Source: Lingula anatina
Lineage: Eukaryota > Brachiopoda > Lingulata > Lingulida > Lingulidae
NCBI RefSeq assembly: GCF_001039355.2
Contig: NW_019773526.1
Span: forward strand, 520,366-584,365
DNA: 64,000 bases
Direction: 5' to 3'
Shown here piece by piece: positions 28,201 to 40,811 of this stretch (the stretch's first letter is position 1; every line of letters begins with the position of its first letter). The position numbers and the translations under genes are program-made. Below the pieces are notes generated by a model that had not been told where the DNA came from, made no database searches, and was given only the letters and a program-made list of their open reading frames with translations.

Positions 28201-31200
28201 CCTTTTACATATAAAAAGAAATCGCCGGGATACCACATCCCAACAGCTTTTCCAAACACATCTTTCCCTTACCTAGAGAATCACCGGGATATCACATCCC
28301 AAACAGCTCTTCAGAGCACAAACCAACCATTCACCCCCCCAACCCCCACCCCCCAATGAACAGTAAATGCATCAGTGCCCACTGCACCTGGAGTCCAATA
28401 TCTAGTATAAAAACTGGCAATTTATTGTTATGATCAGAGGCAAAAAAGTCAATTTCATGTGGCCCCCAGTCTGACTCTAAATAATCGAAAATACTATCTG
28501 CCACTTCCCATCATAGTCTCATCATAGTCTCTTAATCTGCTGATTTGATCTACATATAAATTTTCACTACATGGAATCCATTCAGCACGTAGAGTTATGC
28601 CATTTAACAAACACAATTCAAAAATACTAAGCGCAATGTCTTGCAAATTACAATTCCTGCTACCTCTTTCAGTAATACTAACAACATTCCATGCCAAATC
28701 TCCAAAGGGCTTTCCACCATATAACTGCCATAACCAGTTCCACTAAAGTCACTGTAAATAATAGAATGCACAGCTTGATCAATTATAAAATTCCTTACAG
28801 AAATCTTGCATACATTAAATTCCCAAAATTTCATTTGCTTCATAGTGTCTATGCTCAAAACAATTTGTTCATTCCAACATTTAGCTTTAGAAATATCAAA
28901 CCTCAGACATTTTGTCATAATAAAAAGCAAAAGATGTAGAAATGATCTGACCTACTACACTAGCAACTAAACACACATGAAAGCTGCCTTTTCTTCTTAA
29001 CAGAGAATGGATATCTGTTATAGTCTGACAAATTATAAGAAGTCTGTTATCAGGAATACATAAAGTGTCTTTCTCTATATTCAAATTATACCCTAAAAAT
29101 AAAATCTCAGTACTAGGAGACCACATTGATTTTTCAACTTTAGGAACAAACACTCTATTGATAAGATCTTGCTTAATTTCTAAAGCAAGATTCTTACATT
29201 CACTGTACTGCCAATGACAACCAAAATCATCATCTATATACATGACCACTTTTTTTATCCACTCCTTGCCACTTTTTAACCAGCGGCCTGGTCACTGTAG
29301 TAAAAATGTAGAATGCCGTACCAAGACCAAATGGCAAAACTTTAAAAATCTAAAAAATTTGGTAATATTTCCAAATTTTCCAAGAAAGACCTAAAAAATA
29401 AGTGTGAGACTCAAAAATATCAATGTGATGATATGCAGAATGTAAATTAAATTTGAAACAAAAATTTCCCTGTTTTAAATAAAACATAGCAGTACAAATA
29501 TCTTCAAATTTTACTGAAGATTTCCAAAAATGTTTATCAACATGCCGCAAAGCTAAATTAAATGCTTTTTACCACTACTGCTAATGGCCACTGTAAGCGG
29601 GTGAACTACAACAGGTATATCTGTGCATTCACTAATAAGGCCTCTGACCAACAAATCTTGTATTGCTTGCTCATCAAATACACTATATGTAAAATAGCAG
29701 ATCTGTTGTTATGCAAATGAACTGGTGTGGGTATAGAGAAAAAATTAAGCTTGTATCCATTTTCTAAAACTAAGAATAAACTCTTAAGTGCCAATACTTT
29801 TCCAAAATGCTAATTTACTTCTTAGCCTGCCATTAACACAGATACTTGCTCTTACTCAAAATAATCATAAGTAAAAACTGATTTGTCTATTTCACATCAC
29901 AACAATACTCATCTTTGACACAATCATTGACGATTGGTTTTGGGGAATCCTGGTGCACTTCCTGATGCTCTAGTGAAGGGACAATCTCTCCTCCAATGGC
30001 CGAAGGACCCACACGCGAAACATGACCTGCTTCTTCCTTCCTTATGTAGGAGCTGACAGCAGCAGAGGTGACGGATGCCATGAAAGAGACAGGACTGACT
30101 GCCCCTGAGGCTGCACTGGGAAACACCCATTGATGTTCACAAAAAAGAGGCTGGGCACAGACAGGATCAGTACTACTAACGTTAGATTTGCTGGAACCAT
30201 GACTTCCCTTTAAAATAGGTTTGCTCTTCAATGCTTTGCTTTCCACTCTGTTGATTTTCTTTTCATCCTCAGAGTCACTGGCCAAAGGATAAACTTCATA
30301 AAAGCGGACAGTGCTCCACCCTCCTTCATTGGAATCAGCTAACCTAATAAGCTTATTTCTCTTCTTTAGCTTATCAAAAATGGTAAAGGCAACTTCTTTA
30401 GCATAATGAGCCTTGTCATTGCCTACTGCCCAAATTACCCGTGTCAATTGCTCTTCTAACTCAGGGTTGAACTGCAAATGTATCCAGGTGTCAGAATCTC
30501 CTCCGAGCGCAGCCGAAAATTAATCACAGCTTTGGAAACGACTTGCTTGGGCTGTTAGTTAATTACGCCGCAGGGTATATTCAGAGCACAGACCGTGATC
30601 ACTAGATACCGCCAATGGATTTTTGGAATTTGGATTTTTCACGTGAACGATGCCTAAGTCTTTTAAAGATTCCGCCTGCAACTGCACAGAATCAAGTATT
30701 TGTTTTAAGGAAAAGCCCTCCGTCTCCATTGAAAAAGGCACGCTCGAAAATGTACTTGTCAACTGGTCTGTGCTAACTGGTCGAATTAACAACGATTGTA
30801 ACTTACCCACAATTCTTACCAATAGCACAACTAACACAATATATACAGTGATGCCCCCTAGGAGAAAATAATTCCATTCTTATTCACTTGACTCAACCAA
30901 ATAAAATTATATTTATAATGTTATAAATGAGTTATCAAGTAGAGCTAGAATAGACTCCAGTTGCCCTCCTAGTACACATATCCACTTTGAATGACCTGCA
31001 TGTACATATATGACAATACCTCATAGATGATATATTTTATATTTTTTGAAGCAAGGGTTTTACACACCTCTGAAACAGGTCAATAAAGCAAGCTAACTGA
31101 GCCTTATACATTCAAAGAATTTCTGTGAATATAAATGGTCCTTGAGAAAATATTTTTATAAAAACTGAAGAAGCTGGTAGGAATAATGTTTTAGTGTGAT

Positions 31201-34200
31201 CTTTATCTGTGGATCAAGAGCTAGTTTGGTAGTAGTGTTACAGTATTTTCTGTTTTTAAGTAGTACATAGAACAGCAGAATCATTCTATCAACATAAATT
31301 TTCCACAAACCCATTAAAGTCACTGCCCTCAGCACTACCCACCTTGACTTTGATGATTTTACTGAGGAAGCTGTTCATGACAACAGTAATGTTAGGTGAA
31401 TCTGGTGGAGAGTCTGTCCTCTCATGGCTAGAGGAGGAAAACATAGAAGATAAACAGTAGATAAAGAACTTTTATAGCCTTCATTAACTTTTCCTAGCAA
31501 GGTTAAAACATTTAGACTCAACAAAGCAAAATACTAAGTAATAACATCAACTGGCTGACTTGTTAGTCCAAGGTACTGAAAATGCCTCCAGAACACAGAT
31601 TTATACGTAACTTGAAATTAATCCATAATGTAATCGATATTTTGTAATCGAATTTAGGACATCTACAACCCGAGACAATAATTTGCACCACATTAACTTT
31701 ATCAAATAAAGGTGATTAAGAACAACTCTACTATGGCAGCACAAAGTGGTAACTAACCTTGCTATCTTGTAGATTTCCTCTGAACGTCCATGTCGAAGTT
31801 GTAACATCCAAGCCCCTGGCTTAGCTTTCAGTTGGAAATAACCCTAAAACAGTGATTTAAGGCAAGTTAATATTTCAAGCATTTTGTCTACTGCCAGAAC
31901 TATCCAAATGAGAAAAACTCACAACAGTGACAGCCTAGAAGAATGTGTACAATGCAATGTATGCACATAAAAAGAACCCCCACAAAAATGAAGAAAAAAA
32001 ATGATCCACTAATAAATGATCCACTGAAGTAAATGCAGAAGTTTTTAAAAAACAATAAATGCCGATTACAGGCATGTAACTGTGTGATAAATTTGAAGAC
32101 ATCCAACAAGGAAGGCTTTAGTATCAGCAATATTCTAGGATGTCCCTTATATCAAATACACACAAAGCAACAAATTTATGAGACTGCCATCATACCATGA
32201 AAGTAAAATGTGAATTTTCATTTAATAATTACAGATAAGATAAAAATATCCACAGAGAAGCACTTTGCTGTACCTATATGCATCATAGCCCGTACTCCCA
32301 GGTCACTTTTCTATGGAAGGTTTAAGCATGACTCAGATTATATGACACCAATATAACTCTTCAGGTGTTATAATCTCTGAATTAGTCTTTCAGTTGAAGG
32401 AATGTAGATATTTTCTGTCATGTGAGGAAACATTTGTTATCTCTTTTGCTCGCATATGATTGTTGCAAGAAGTCTATACTACATTTTCTATTTTTTTCAA
32501 ATCACAAAAGAAAAAAGTTTCCCTGTACTTCCTTCTTAAAATAAAAGACATCCCCCATCTGCACACTCTGCCCAGTTACATACCAGGTTGGCCATGACGA
32601 TGGTGTCCACCACTGCCTGCTGACTCCTGGTCCCTAGTACAAACTGCAGGCCCCTGGGAGGCTGACCTGAATTCTGGTCATGGCAGTGACCTACAAACAA
32701 ATGGGGTCATACTTCATACATCTGTATAACTTGCATTCACTATTGTGCAAAGAATAATTGAAATGAATGATGGTGCATTGACTTAAGAGTGGTGTAGTGA
32801 ATTGTAGTGCAGTATAGTGTAGTGCTATGTAGTGTATTGTAGTGCAGTATAGTGTAGTGCTATGTAGTGTATTGTAGTGCAGTATAGTGTAGTGCTATGT
32901 AGTGTATTGTAGTGCAGTATAGTGTAGTGCTATGTAGTGTATTGTAGTGCAGTATAGTGTAGTGCTATGTAGTGTAGTATAGTGCAGCAGTATGTTGTAT
33001 CATTGTTTGTTATTATTTTAAAATATCAAATTGGAACCTAATATATCATCATTCAAATAGTCTTAACTTGCCTTCTAATAATAGATATTCCAATTCAAAC
33101 TCCGCATTGATTCCCTTGTCTACCTGAAAAAAAAAAAAACATCGATTAAAATAATTCAATATCATACCTGATATACAGCACATGAATTAACTTCCAGTGG
33201 CTGGGGTAGTACTACACTCGCCAATTTAGCCAAATGGAAAAACTGACTTAAGTTGGCTAAGCAAAAACTGTTTGACTTGACTTTGTTTTAGTCAAATTTG
33301 AACCATATTGGAGAAAAAAGTGATGTAAAAGTATTGATTTGGCTAAGAGAAAAAAAGTTGCCAGCGCTACCCCAGAGTGGTGCCTTGTATTCATCAGTCA
33401 TAGACTCAACCTTTAAGAAATCGATGAAAAGGGTTATTTCAAAGGGTCTTCGTGGAAAAACTACGATATCTTGATATCTCAAATTTTGAAAATAAGTTCG
33501 ATATTATATAAAGAATTTATGTAAAAAATCTTGTTCCATACTGTTGTGATAATTTTGAAAAAGAATGTTCACACTAAATGCAAACCGTACTGCTGATGTT
33601 AATAACTAATTGCCTTCAAGACCTAAATAAAAACAGGAAGTGCGTTGTGACATCAGGCCGTTGAGTTTGTAAGCTGCTGTATGAATTTTTGCTGAGAAAG
33701 ATTTGAAGCTTATGCATATGTTAGTAAAATAAAATAATCATGCAGCTTATAGAAGATTCAAGAGATATGTCTATTGCTCTCACCTCATCCAGTATATATA
33801 TGAGAGCAGAGATATGTCTATTGCCCTTACCTCATCCAGTATATATATGAGAGCAGAGATATGTCTACTGTCCTTACCTCATCCAGTATATATATATGAG
33901 AGCAGAGATATGTCTACTGTCCTTACCTCATCCAGGATATATATGAGAGCAGAGATATGTCTACTGTCCTTACCTCATCCAGTATATATATGAGAGCAGA
34001 GATATGTCTACTGTCCTTACCTCATCCAGCATTATGTTATCCAGATCATACTGTGTCCTGACAGCCTCCACCAGCCAGCCCTCGGGAGGGTTCATGTTCA
34101 GAGTGAGCAGAGACTTCTGTGGCAGTCCGTGGAAGGTGGCCACTGCACCCAGGCTTTCTCTGGAGCTGAACTCCAGCTCTGACCCAATCACATAGCGGTA

Positions 34201-35975
34201 GTAGCTGGAGAGAGCAGAGAAACATGGTCAGTGACCAGGTGTCAGACAGACAGCTATCTCACCATGTAATGAGATGTCTGTTTTCATCTTCACATACCAA
34301 AGGCATTCATTTTAATGGTTTAATTTTTTATTTTAACTATGCCATACATAAGTTTCAAAGGCTTTCGGCATATATCTTGGGAGACAACATTGCAGTGTAG
34401 GCCTTATTGGAGGCTCACAAATGACCAAGAATAAATATATTTGAAATATTAATATTTCTCTAAGAAACTTACTTTTTCAGAGGCATTTCTGACAATTTTT
34501 CTCTGCAATTCATGAATATTTGAATCTTAAGGTTCGCAACTTTGAGCAGTGCCTGCAACATAAAATACTATTATAATGATCAGCTTAGATGTCTGGCAAC
34601 CGTACTGAAGCTGCTATACAATAGTTAATTATGCCCCAACGGTTTCAGTAGGCATGCCAGAAATCAGAGCCACGTTAGCTGAATGCAAGTTATGAGAAAC
34701 CCCTTGGATATGGGTCGATCGTGCTAGATCGATCTAGGTATGGGAACGGGGTCTGATAGTTATCACTCTGCCAAGTCACTTTTTTTGTGTTTGACATTTT
34801 AAAACATGAACCTTTACTGCTGAGAATCTATTCTAAATACTATATGTAAAATCAGCTAACAGTGATTTATTATATATAAGTACCTAACATCATCATATTT
34901 TTTACTTCTGTTGATTAATAGTCAAGTGATTGATACAACTTAATATAAGTTTTAACTGTTATCTTCTACAAAAAGATCAATCTGTCTATTTTGACCTTGG
35001 TAACTAAATTACCTTATACATTTAATTGTTTCCACATCTGTGGTTATTTACAATTGTTGTATAAAAACAATTGACTTTTACACTGACTCTGTCTAACTTC
35101 TTGTGCAGCTTGTGCAGGATAAACAGATTAAATATATAAAGGTGTCTTCTCTTAGAGTGAAAGGTGTCAACTGTTTGGCAAATCCCAAACTGTCCTCACC
35201 CTGAGTAATGGGGTCACTTTCTGTGCCTCCCGGGAAACTGGATCCACTATGAATGTTACATCATAGGCTGGTTCCTCAGGTTTAGCAGGGATTTTTAACA
35301 CACTGAAGATGTAGATATTTTAAACAGTCAGTAAAGTATTTAAAATTTTACCAGTACAGGTCTTCACAGACACTCAGAAGTCCCATAACTGTATCAATAG
35401 CCTGTAAAATACACAGACAGTGACAAAATCCAGTTCTTTTTCCAGAAAACAATGCCAAGTTAAACAACAAATTGTTAATGACAATATTTTCAATATGCAA
35501 CATAATGACTTCAGAAGGTTTCATACTCCATCCAGTTCTTGAACTTCAGGATAAAAAGAAGTAATTGATGCAGATTTTTTAAAAACTTATTTAAGAATCA
35601 TATCATATTTCAACTTTTTTCTTTACCTTGAAATCCCTTTGTCTGTGTAAAATTTTACTTCATGATGCAATAATTCAATCAGAAAAATCTACACTATGAA
35701 GAAAATGAGAAGATATCCCGTGTAGCTGTAAATGGACAGGCACAAAGTACACACCAATCCCCTGTTCACTGGCTCCTTGGTATGTTTCTAGGATAGGTTG
35801 TTCATTTTGTGTCATAAGTTACAACAATGCAAAAATGCAGTGACCTGTCCATAGGAAGGGTTATTTCACAGTTTATTTTGTATGACACATCTCATTAACT
35901 CCAAAAACCTGGTACTGCACCTCCTGTTATAGTAATGTAATAATATTTGGAGAAAAAATGCCATCAGCACATGTA

Positions 35976-36032
<57 letters not shown>

Positions 36033-37054
36033 CGCATCCCTGTACTGTGTGTGTGTGTGAGCATCTCTGTGCTGTGTGTTAGAGAGCATCCCTGTACTGT
36101 GTGTGAGAGAGCATCCCTGTACTGTGTGTGAGAGAGCATCCCTGTACTGTGTGTGTGTGAGCATCCCTGTGCTGTATGTGAACATACCTGTGCTGGTCCC
36201 CAGCAAACTGTACATCAGTCCTGGAGGCTATGCTGGCCTGCTGATTGGACATCAACAGACTGCCCACCTGCATCACCATGTCACTGACCCTGAATAGATA
36301 CATAGTATGTATAAATGTCACCATGTCACTGACCCTGAATAGATACATAGTATGTATAAATGTCACCATGTCACTGACCCTGAATAGATACAGAGTATGT
36401 ATAAATGTCACCATGTCACTGACCCTGAATAGATACAGAGTATGTATAAATGTCACCATGTCACTGACCCTGAATAGATACAGAGTATGTATAAATGTCA
36501 CCATGTCACTGACCCTGAATAGATACAGAGTATGTATAAATGTCACCATGTCACTGACCCTGAATAGATACAGAGTATGTATAAATGTCACCATGTCACT
36601 GACCCTGAATAGATACACAAGATAGATTCACAGTATGTATAAGTAAGCAGTTCCTGCTGCAACTACTTGTGATCTTATTTTTTGAGAAACTCCCTACAAT
36701 ACCTTAAATGTGTTTTTTTTCATTATCATGACAAAAACTGGGACATATTTTGAATATAACCTAAAGTGCATTCTTCTTTAAATCAAAATGAAGACAAGAC
36801 TATAACAGAAATGAAAGCCTCTATGTCATGTTCATCAACACAATAACAACAATAAGTACTAGTTACAACACAAGTCGAGATATATTTTGCTCTTGCATGT
36901 CGCATACAGTGGCTGACGAGTAGTTGTAGCTGACTTATACCATCGCTGGCGCTTTTAACAACAGGATGAACGCACCGAATAGTATGAAAATACATGCAAG
37001 CCTGTATGTGAAATACAAATGCAATTATCCTGTTGTTCGAAGTGCCAGCTTTGG

Positions 37055-37099
<45 letters not shown>

Positions 37100-40000
37100 G
37101 GTAACTTAAAACCACACTCCATGTGTGTCTCATTGCTTTAAGGGCCATTCTCACCCCCCCTGCCACCATCTAGCACTAACAGGAGAGAGGCCAATAAAAA
37201 GTATCCTGATCTGAATTGCTTTAGTAGGCCATGAAATAAATCAAAAATAAAGAATATAAAAACACTCACTGCTGATATGTGGGTGCAATGCATTTTACAA
37301 ATCTGATACAAAAAGTTCTCATTATCTAAGTAAACTGTTCATCAGTGCCTTTTAGCATTGAAATAGTTTGCAAAAATCAAATGACCAACTNNNNNNNNNN
37401 NNNNNNNNNNNNNNNNNNNNNNNNNNNNNNNNNNNNNNNNNNNNNNNNNNNNNNNNNNNNNNNNNNNNNNNNNNNNNNNNNNNNNNNNNNNNNNNNNNNN
37501 NNNNNNNNNNNNNNNNNNNNATAATAATAATAATAATAATAATAATAGAAATAATACTTATAAAGGTAACTTAAAACCACACTCCATGTGTGTCTCATTG
37601 CTTTAAGGGCCATTCTCCCCCCCCCCGCCACCATCTAGCACTAACAGGAGAGAGGCCAATAAAAAGTATCCTGATCTGAATTGCTTTAGTAGGCCATGAA
37701 ATAAATCAAAAATAAAGAATATAAAAACACTCACTGCTGATATGTGGGTGCAATGCATTTTACAAATCTGATAAAAAAAGTTCTCATTATCTAAGTAAAC
37801 TGTTCATCAGTGCCTTTTAGCATTGAAATAGTTTGCAAAAATCAAATGACCAACTTGAAAAGCACTCCGAGAGCACAGACCTCCGCCAAGGCAGCAAAGT
37901 CTCCAACATATGCCGTTTCACCCCTAAATTTTCAATCTATAATGATTTAGTTTTTTGATTATTGATTGATTATTGATCAGGATCACCACCAAAAACTAAT
38001 CATCTGTTCCTTGGTCCACTTCTGACAGTTCCAGTAAATTTCATCAAAATCGGTCCATAACTTTTTCTGTAATGTTGCTAGCAAACAGACAGACAGACAG
38101 ACAGATAGACAGACGGACAGACAGACAAACTAACAGAACCAAAAACAGCCTCCTTGGCGGAGGTAATAACTATACAAAACCTACTTTAAGTATCACAATT
38201 CATACCAAAACATTGCAGTCATGGCAAATATTTTCAAATTTTAAGAAAAAAGTACTGAGCAGTACCAGAAAACTAAATATTTATCAGAAAATGAACAATG
38301 TGATAAATTGCACTAAAATAAAAGCAGAGGATTAAAACTGTTTGCATTTTCATACGAAGAGGGCCAGAAAATTAGACTAGACTCAAGTTGGGATCATTAA
38401 CTGTTTTACTCAAATTACCTTGGAAACAAAACTATTTATATATACATATTATAAATATTTAAGTTTAGAATTTTTGACTTAAGCACACAATCTTAATTAA
38501 ATAAAAAACAAAATCCACTTCTGTTCCATCTTATTTATCTCAATAACAATTTTGGTTACATTTTCACAACAGTAAATTGAAATCAGATGTGTAATATCAG
38601 TGCATGAAAATCAAACACATGGATGCACTATATAATAGCCTAGATGTTTCTACCTGATGTTATATTGACAGTCATTTTACATTTAAATCACAAACCTCAC
38701 AGGAGGTAGAAAATTTCAACAGATTTTTCCACACCAAAGTGAGTCTGCCTTAAGCCCCATGTTATATTCACTTCCACACTGACCATGTTCTATCACTTCC
38801 ACACTGACTGTACCTCTTTGTGTCCTCTGTAAATCCCGTCAGCATCTGAACAATTTTCTCAGCAGACGACTTCAGTGTATATTTCTCCAGTAGATTATAG
38901 TCATCCTCTATGAATGTTTCCTGGTCTTTTAATGGACCAATTATTCTTCCATTCACTATAACTCCTCGGGCGCCTGGCTCAAAGCCCAGGACGTGGGTGC
39001 AGAAGGCTGAGTGGAACTGTAGGAAAGCCACCGTCTGTACGTCCAGGGCCTTGAGGTACACCTCCATTACCATACCCTAGGATCAGTTTGACATGATTTG
39101 TTATCTAATTAAAAAGATACCACACATAATGAGAGAATGAGAGAGAGAGAGAGAAATGCTTACATGGACTTCCAAGTCACTGAGTGACTTTGTCCCTTCC
39201 AAAATGGCATGTATGTTGTCCTCTTTCAGCAGCTTGGTGACAAAGCTCCTGGCAATGTGTGGAACCTGAGTTCCCAGTGCTGTGTGGATGGCCAGTGGAA
39301 TCTGGCTGCCTTCATACAACTTGGTACTGAGACTGCGAGGGTTGTGGACAATACCAACCCTCAGGGTATGACTGTGCTTCTACAAAGACACACAGAATGG
39401 CTGACTGTTTGATTGATTTTAAATATCTAAAAAAATATGTCATTTGACTGAATGATGCTTCGAGCAGAATTAATAAGAAAAACATAATATATGTAGCTGT
39501 ATTTGATCATAAAAGATGTATTAAAGTAGAAATATGGTGACTGCAAGCAAGTGAAATCAATGCTTACTATTATCTTAGATACATAATAACTTCAACACAT
39601 TATATACAGTTATACATATCTAAATATGTAAACCAGGTACTCCAACCCTTTGTTATGGAAGAAGGGGAGGTGGGTGAGCTAATTACCTCTCATTTGAATT
39701 AGAAACTCCATAGAACTCTAATCAAATTTCAATGAATTTCATTTAATTATTTTATTCTATTTCATTTCCACACAAAGGAGGCCGTACAAAATCCCCATTT
39801 TAGTCGAGAACACATGCGCACTAGCACATACCTTTGCCGGTAATTATGAGAGCAATTATAGCTCAATTGAATAGTTCAACATACTTTTTCTAAATATTTA
39901 AATGCTTCTGAAAATTCTTTGCCTTTATTTGGTTTATTGTAATACTTGGCAATACTTGATCTTTTTTTAAAGCCATCCAGCTGCTTTTAAAATTTTGCAG

Positions 40001-40769
40001 CAGTCACTGCTGTGGCCCAGATTTATCTACACTCCTTGGTACATTAATATTCTAATCTGTCTGGCTATTGTATCTCTTGAAACTGACAAAAAGAGCATTC
40101 TGCTACCTTTAAAATTTTATCCTGCCCATTTCCATCATTTAATGATTTTGTTCTTTTTAAATACTAATTACAAAATGTCAACGTACAATCTCCTATCTGG
40201 ATGGTACAATTTAAATCATACACAGGCCCGTAGCCAGGGGGGGTTCGGGGGGTTCGAAAGAACTGCCCCTTTTGTCAGGAAAAGGTCCATTTTGGGTAGA
40301 ATTTTATCTAGGTACACACAAGTTTCATTGTAAAAGGTCCACTTTTTCAGAAAAAGAACCCCCCTTTTGAATTTGCTGGCTATGGGCCTGGTACAGTTAT
40401 TGCACCTACACCTGGTCTTGTTTGCTTTAGTTTCTTCAATCTTAAATAAAACATAATTTTTGTGAAGTTCAAACTCTAGGCACTTCAATCAATGCAAAGC
40501 CCGTCATCTTCATAAGTGACATATATAGCTTCAGTAGCAATCTGATCTTATAATGATGACTATCTTGCTGACATATTTCCATTAAATAATTCACAACAAC
40601 TGATACATCTGACTGTGTTGATATTTGGATGTGCTAGGTGGAATGCCCTTTTGAAAATATTAGAATAAAAGGAAAAGTTCCCCCTGTTGTAAAAACACAC
40701 TAATATTGCACATCAGCAGTATTCATATAACTATAACAAAAATCATCTTCATAAAGATCAGTTTGGAAT

Positions 40770-40811
<42 letters not shown>

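Larger units (their letters stand above)
28330..30840 (-). mobile_element. DIRS/Ngaro-like retroelement fragment, decayed
   Basis: Same strand as UGGT, inside the intron between exons 25 and 26. Order from 30840 downward: gag-like protein with [24 protein letters not shown] zinc knuckle [14 protein letters not shown] (29924-30130); reverse transcriptase pieces with [14 protein letters not shown] (29350-29550) and the YIDD catalytic box (29249 down); then RNase H with [30 protein letters not shown] and [18 protein letters not shown]; and finally [17 protein letters not shown] near 28460. Frameshifts separate the pieces. No tyrosine recombinase region is seen, so the 3' half is missing. Confidence 0.8.

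Noticed and set aside
35927-36618. A 179-codon minus-strand frame and its plus-strand mirror with repeated [14 protein letters not shown]
   Set aside because: Not an independent gene. It is exon 18 of UGGT read through the acceptor minisatellite and reported as such.
39209-39412. Plus-strand 67-codon frame
   Set aside because: Antisense shadow of UGGT exon 16.
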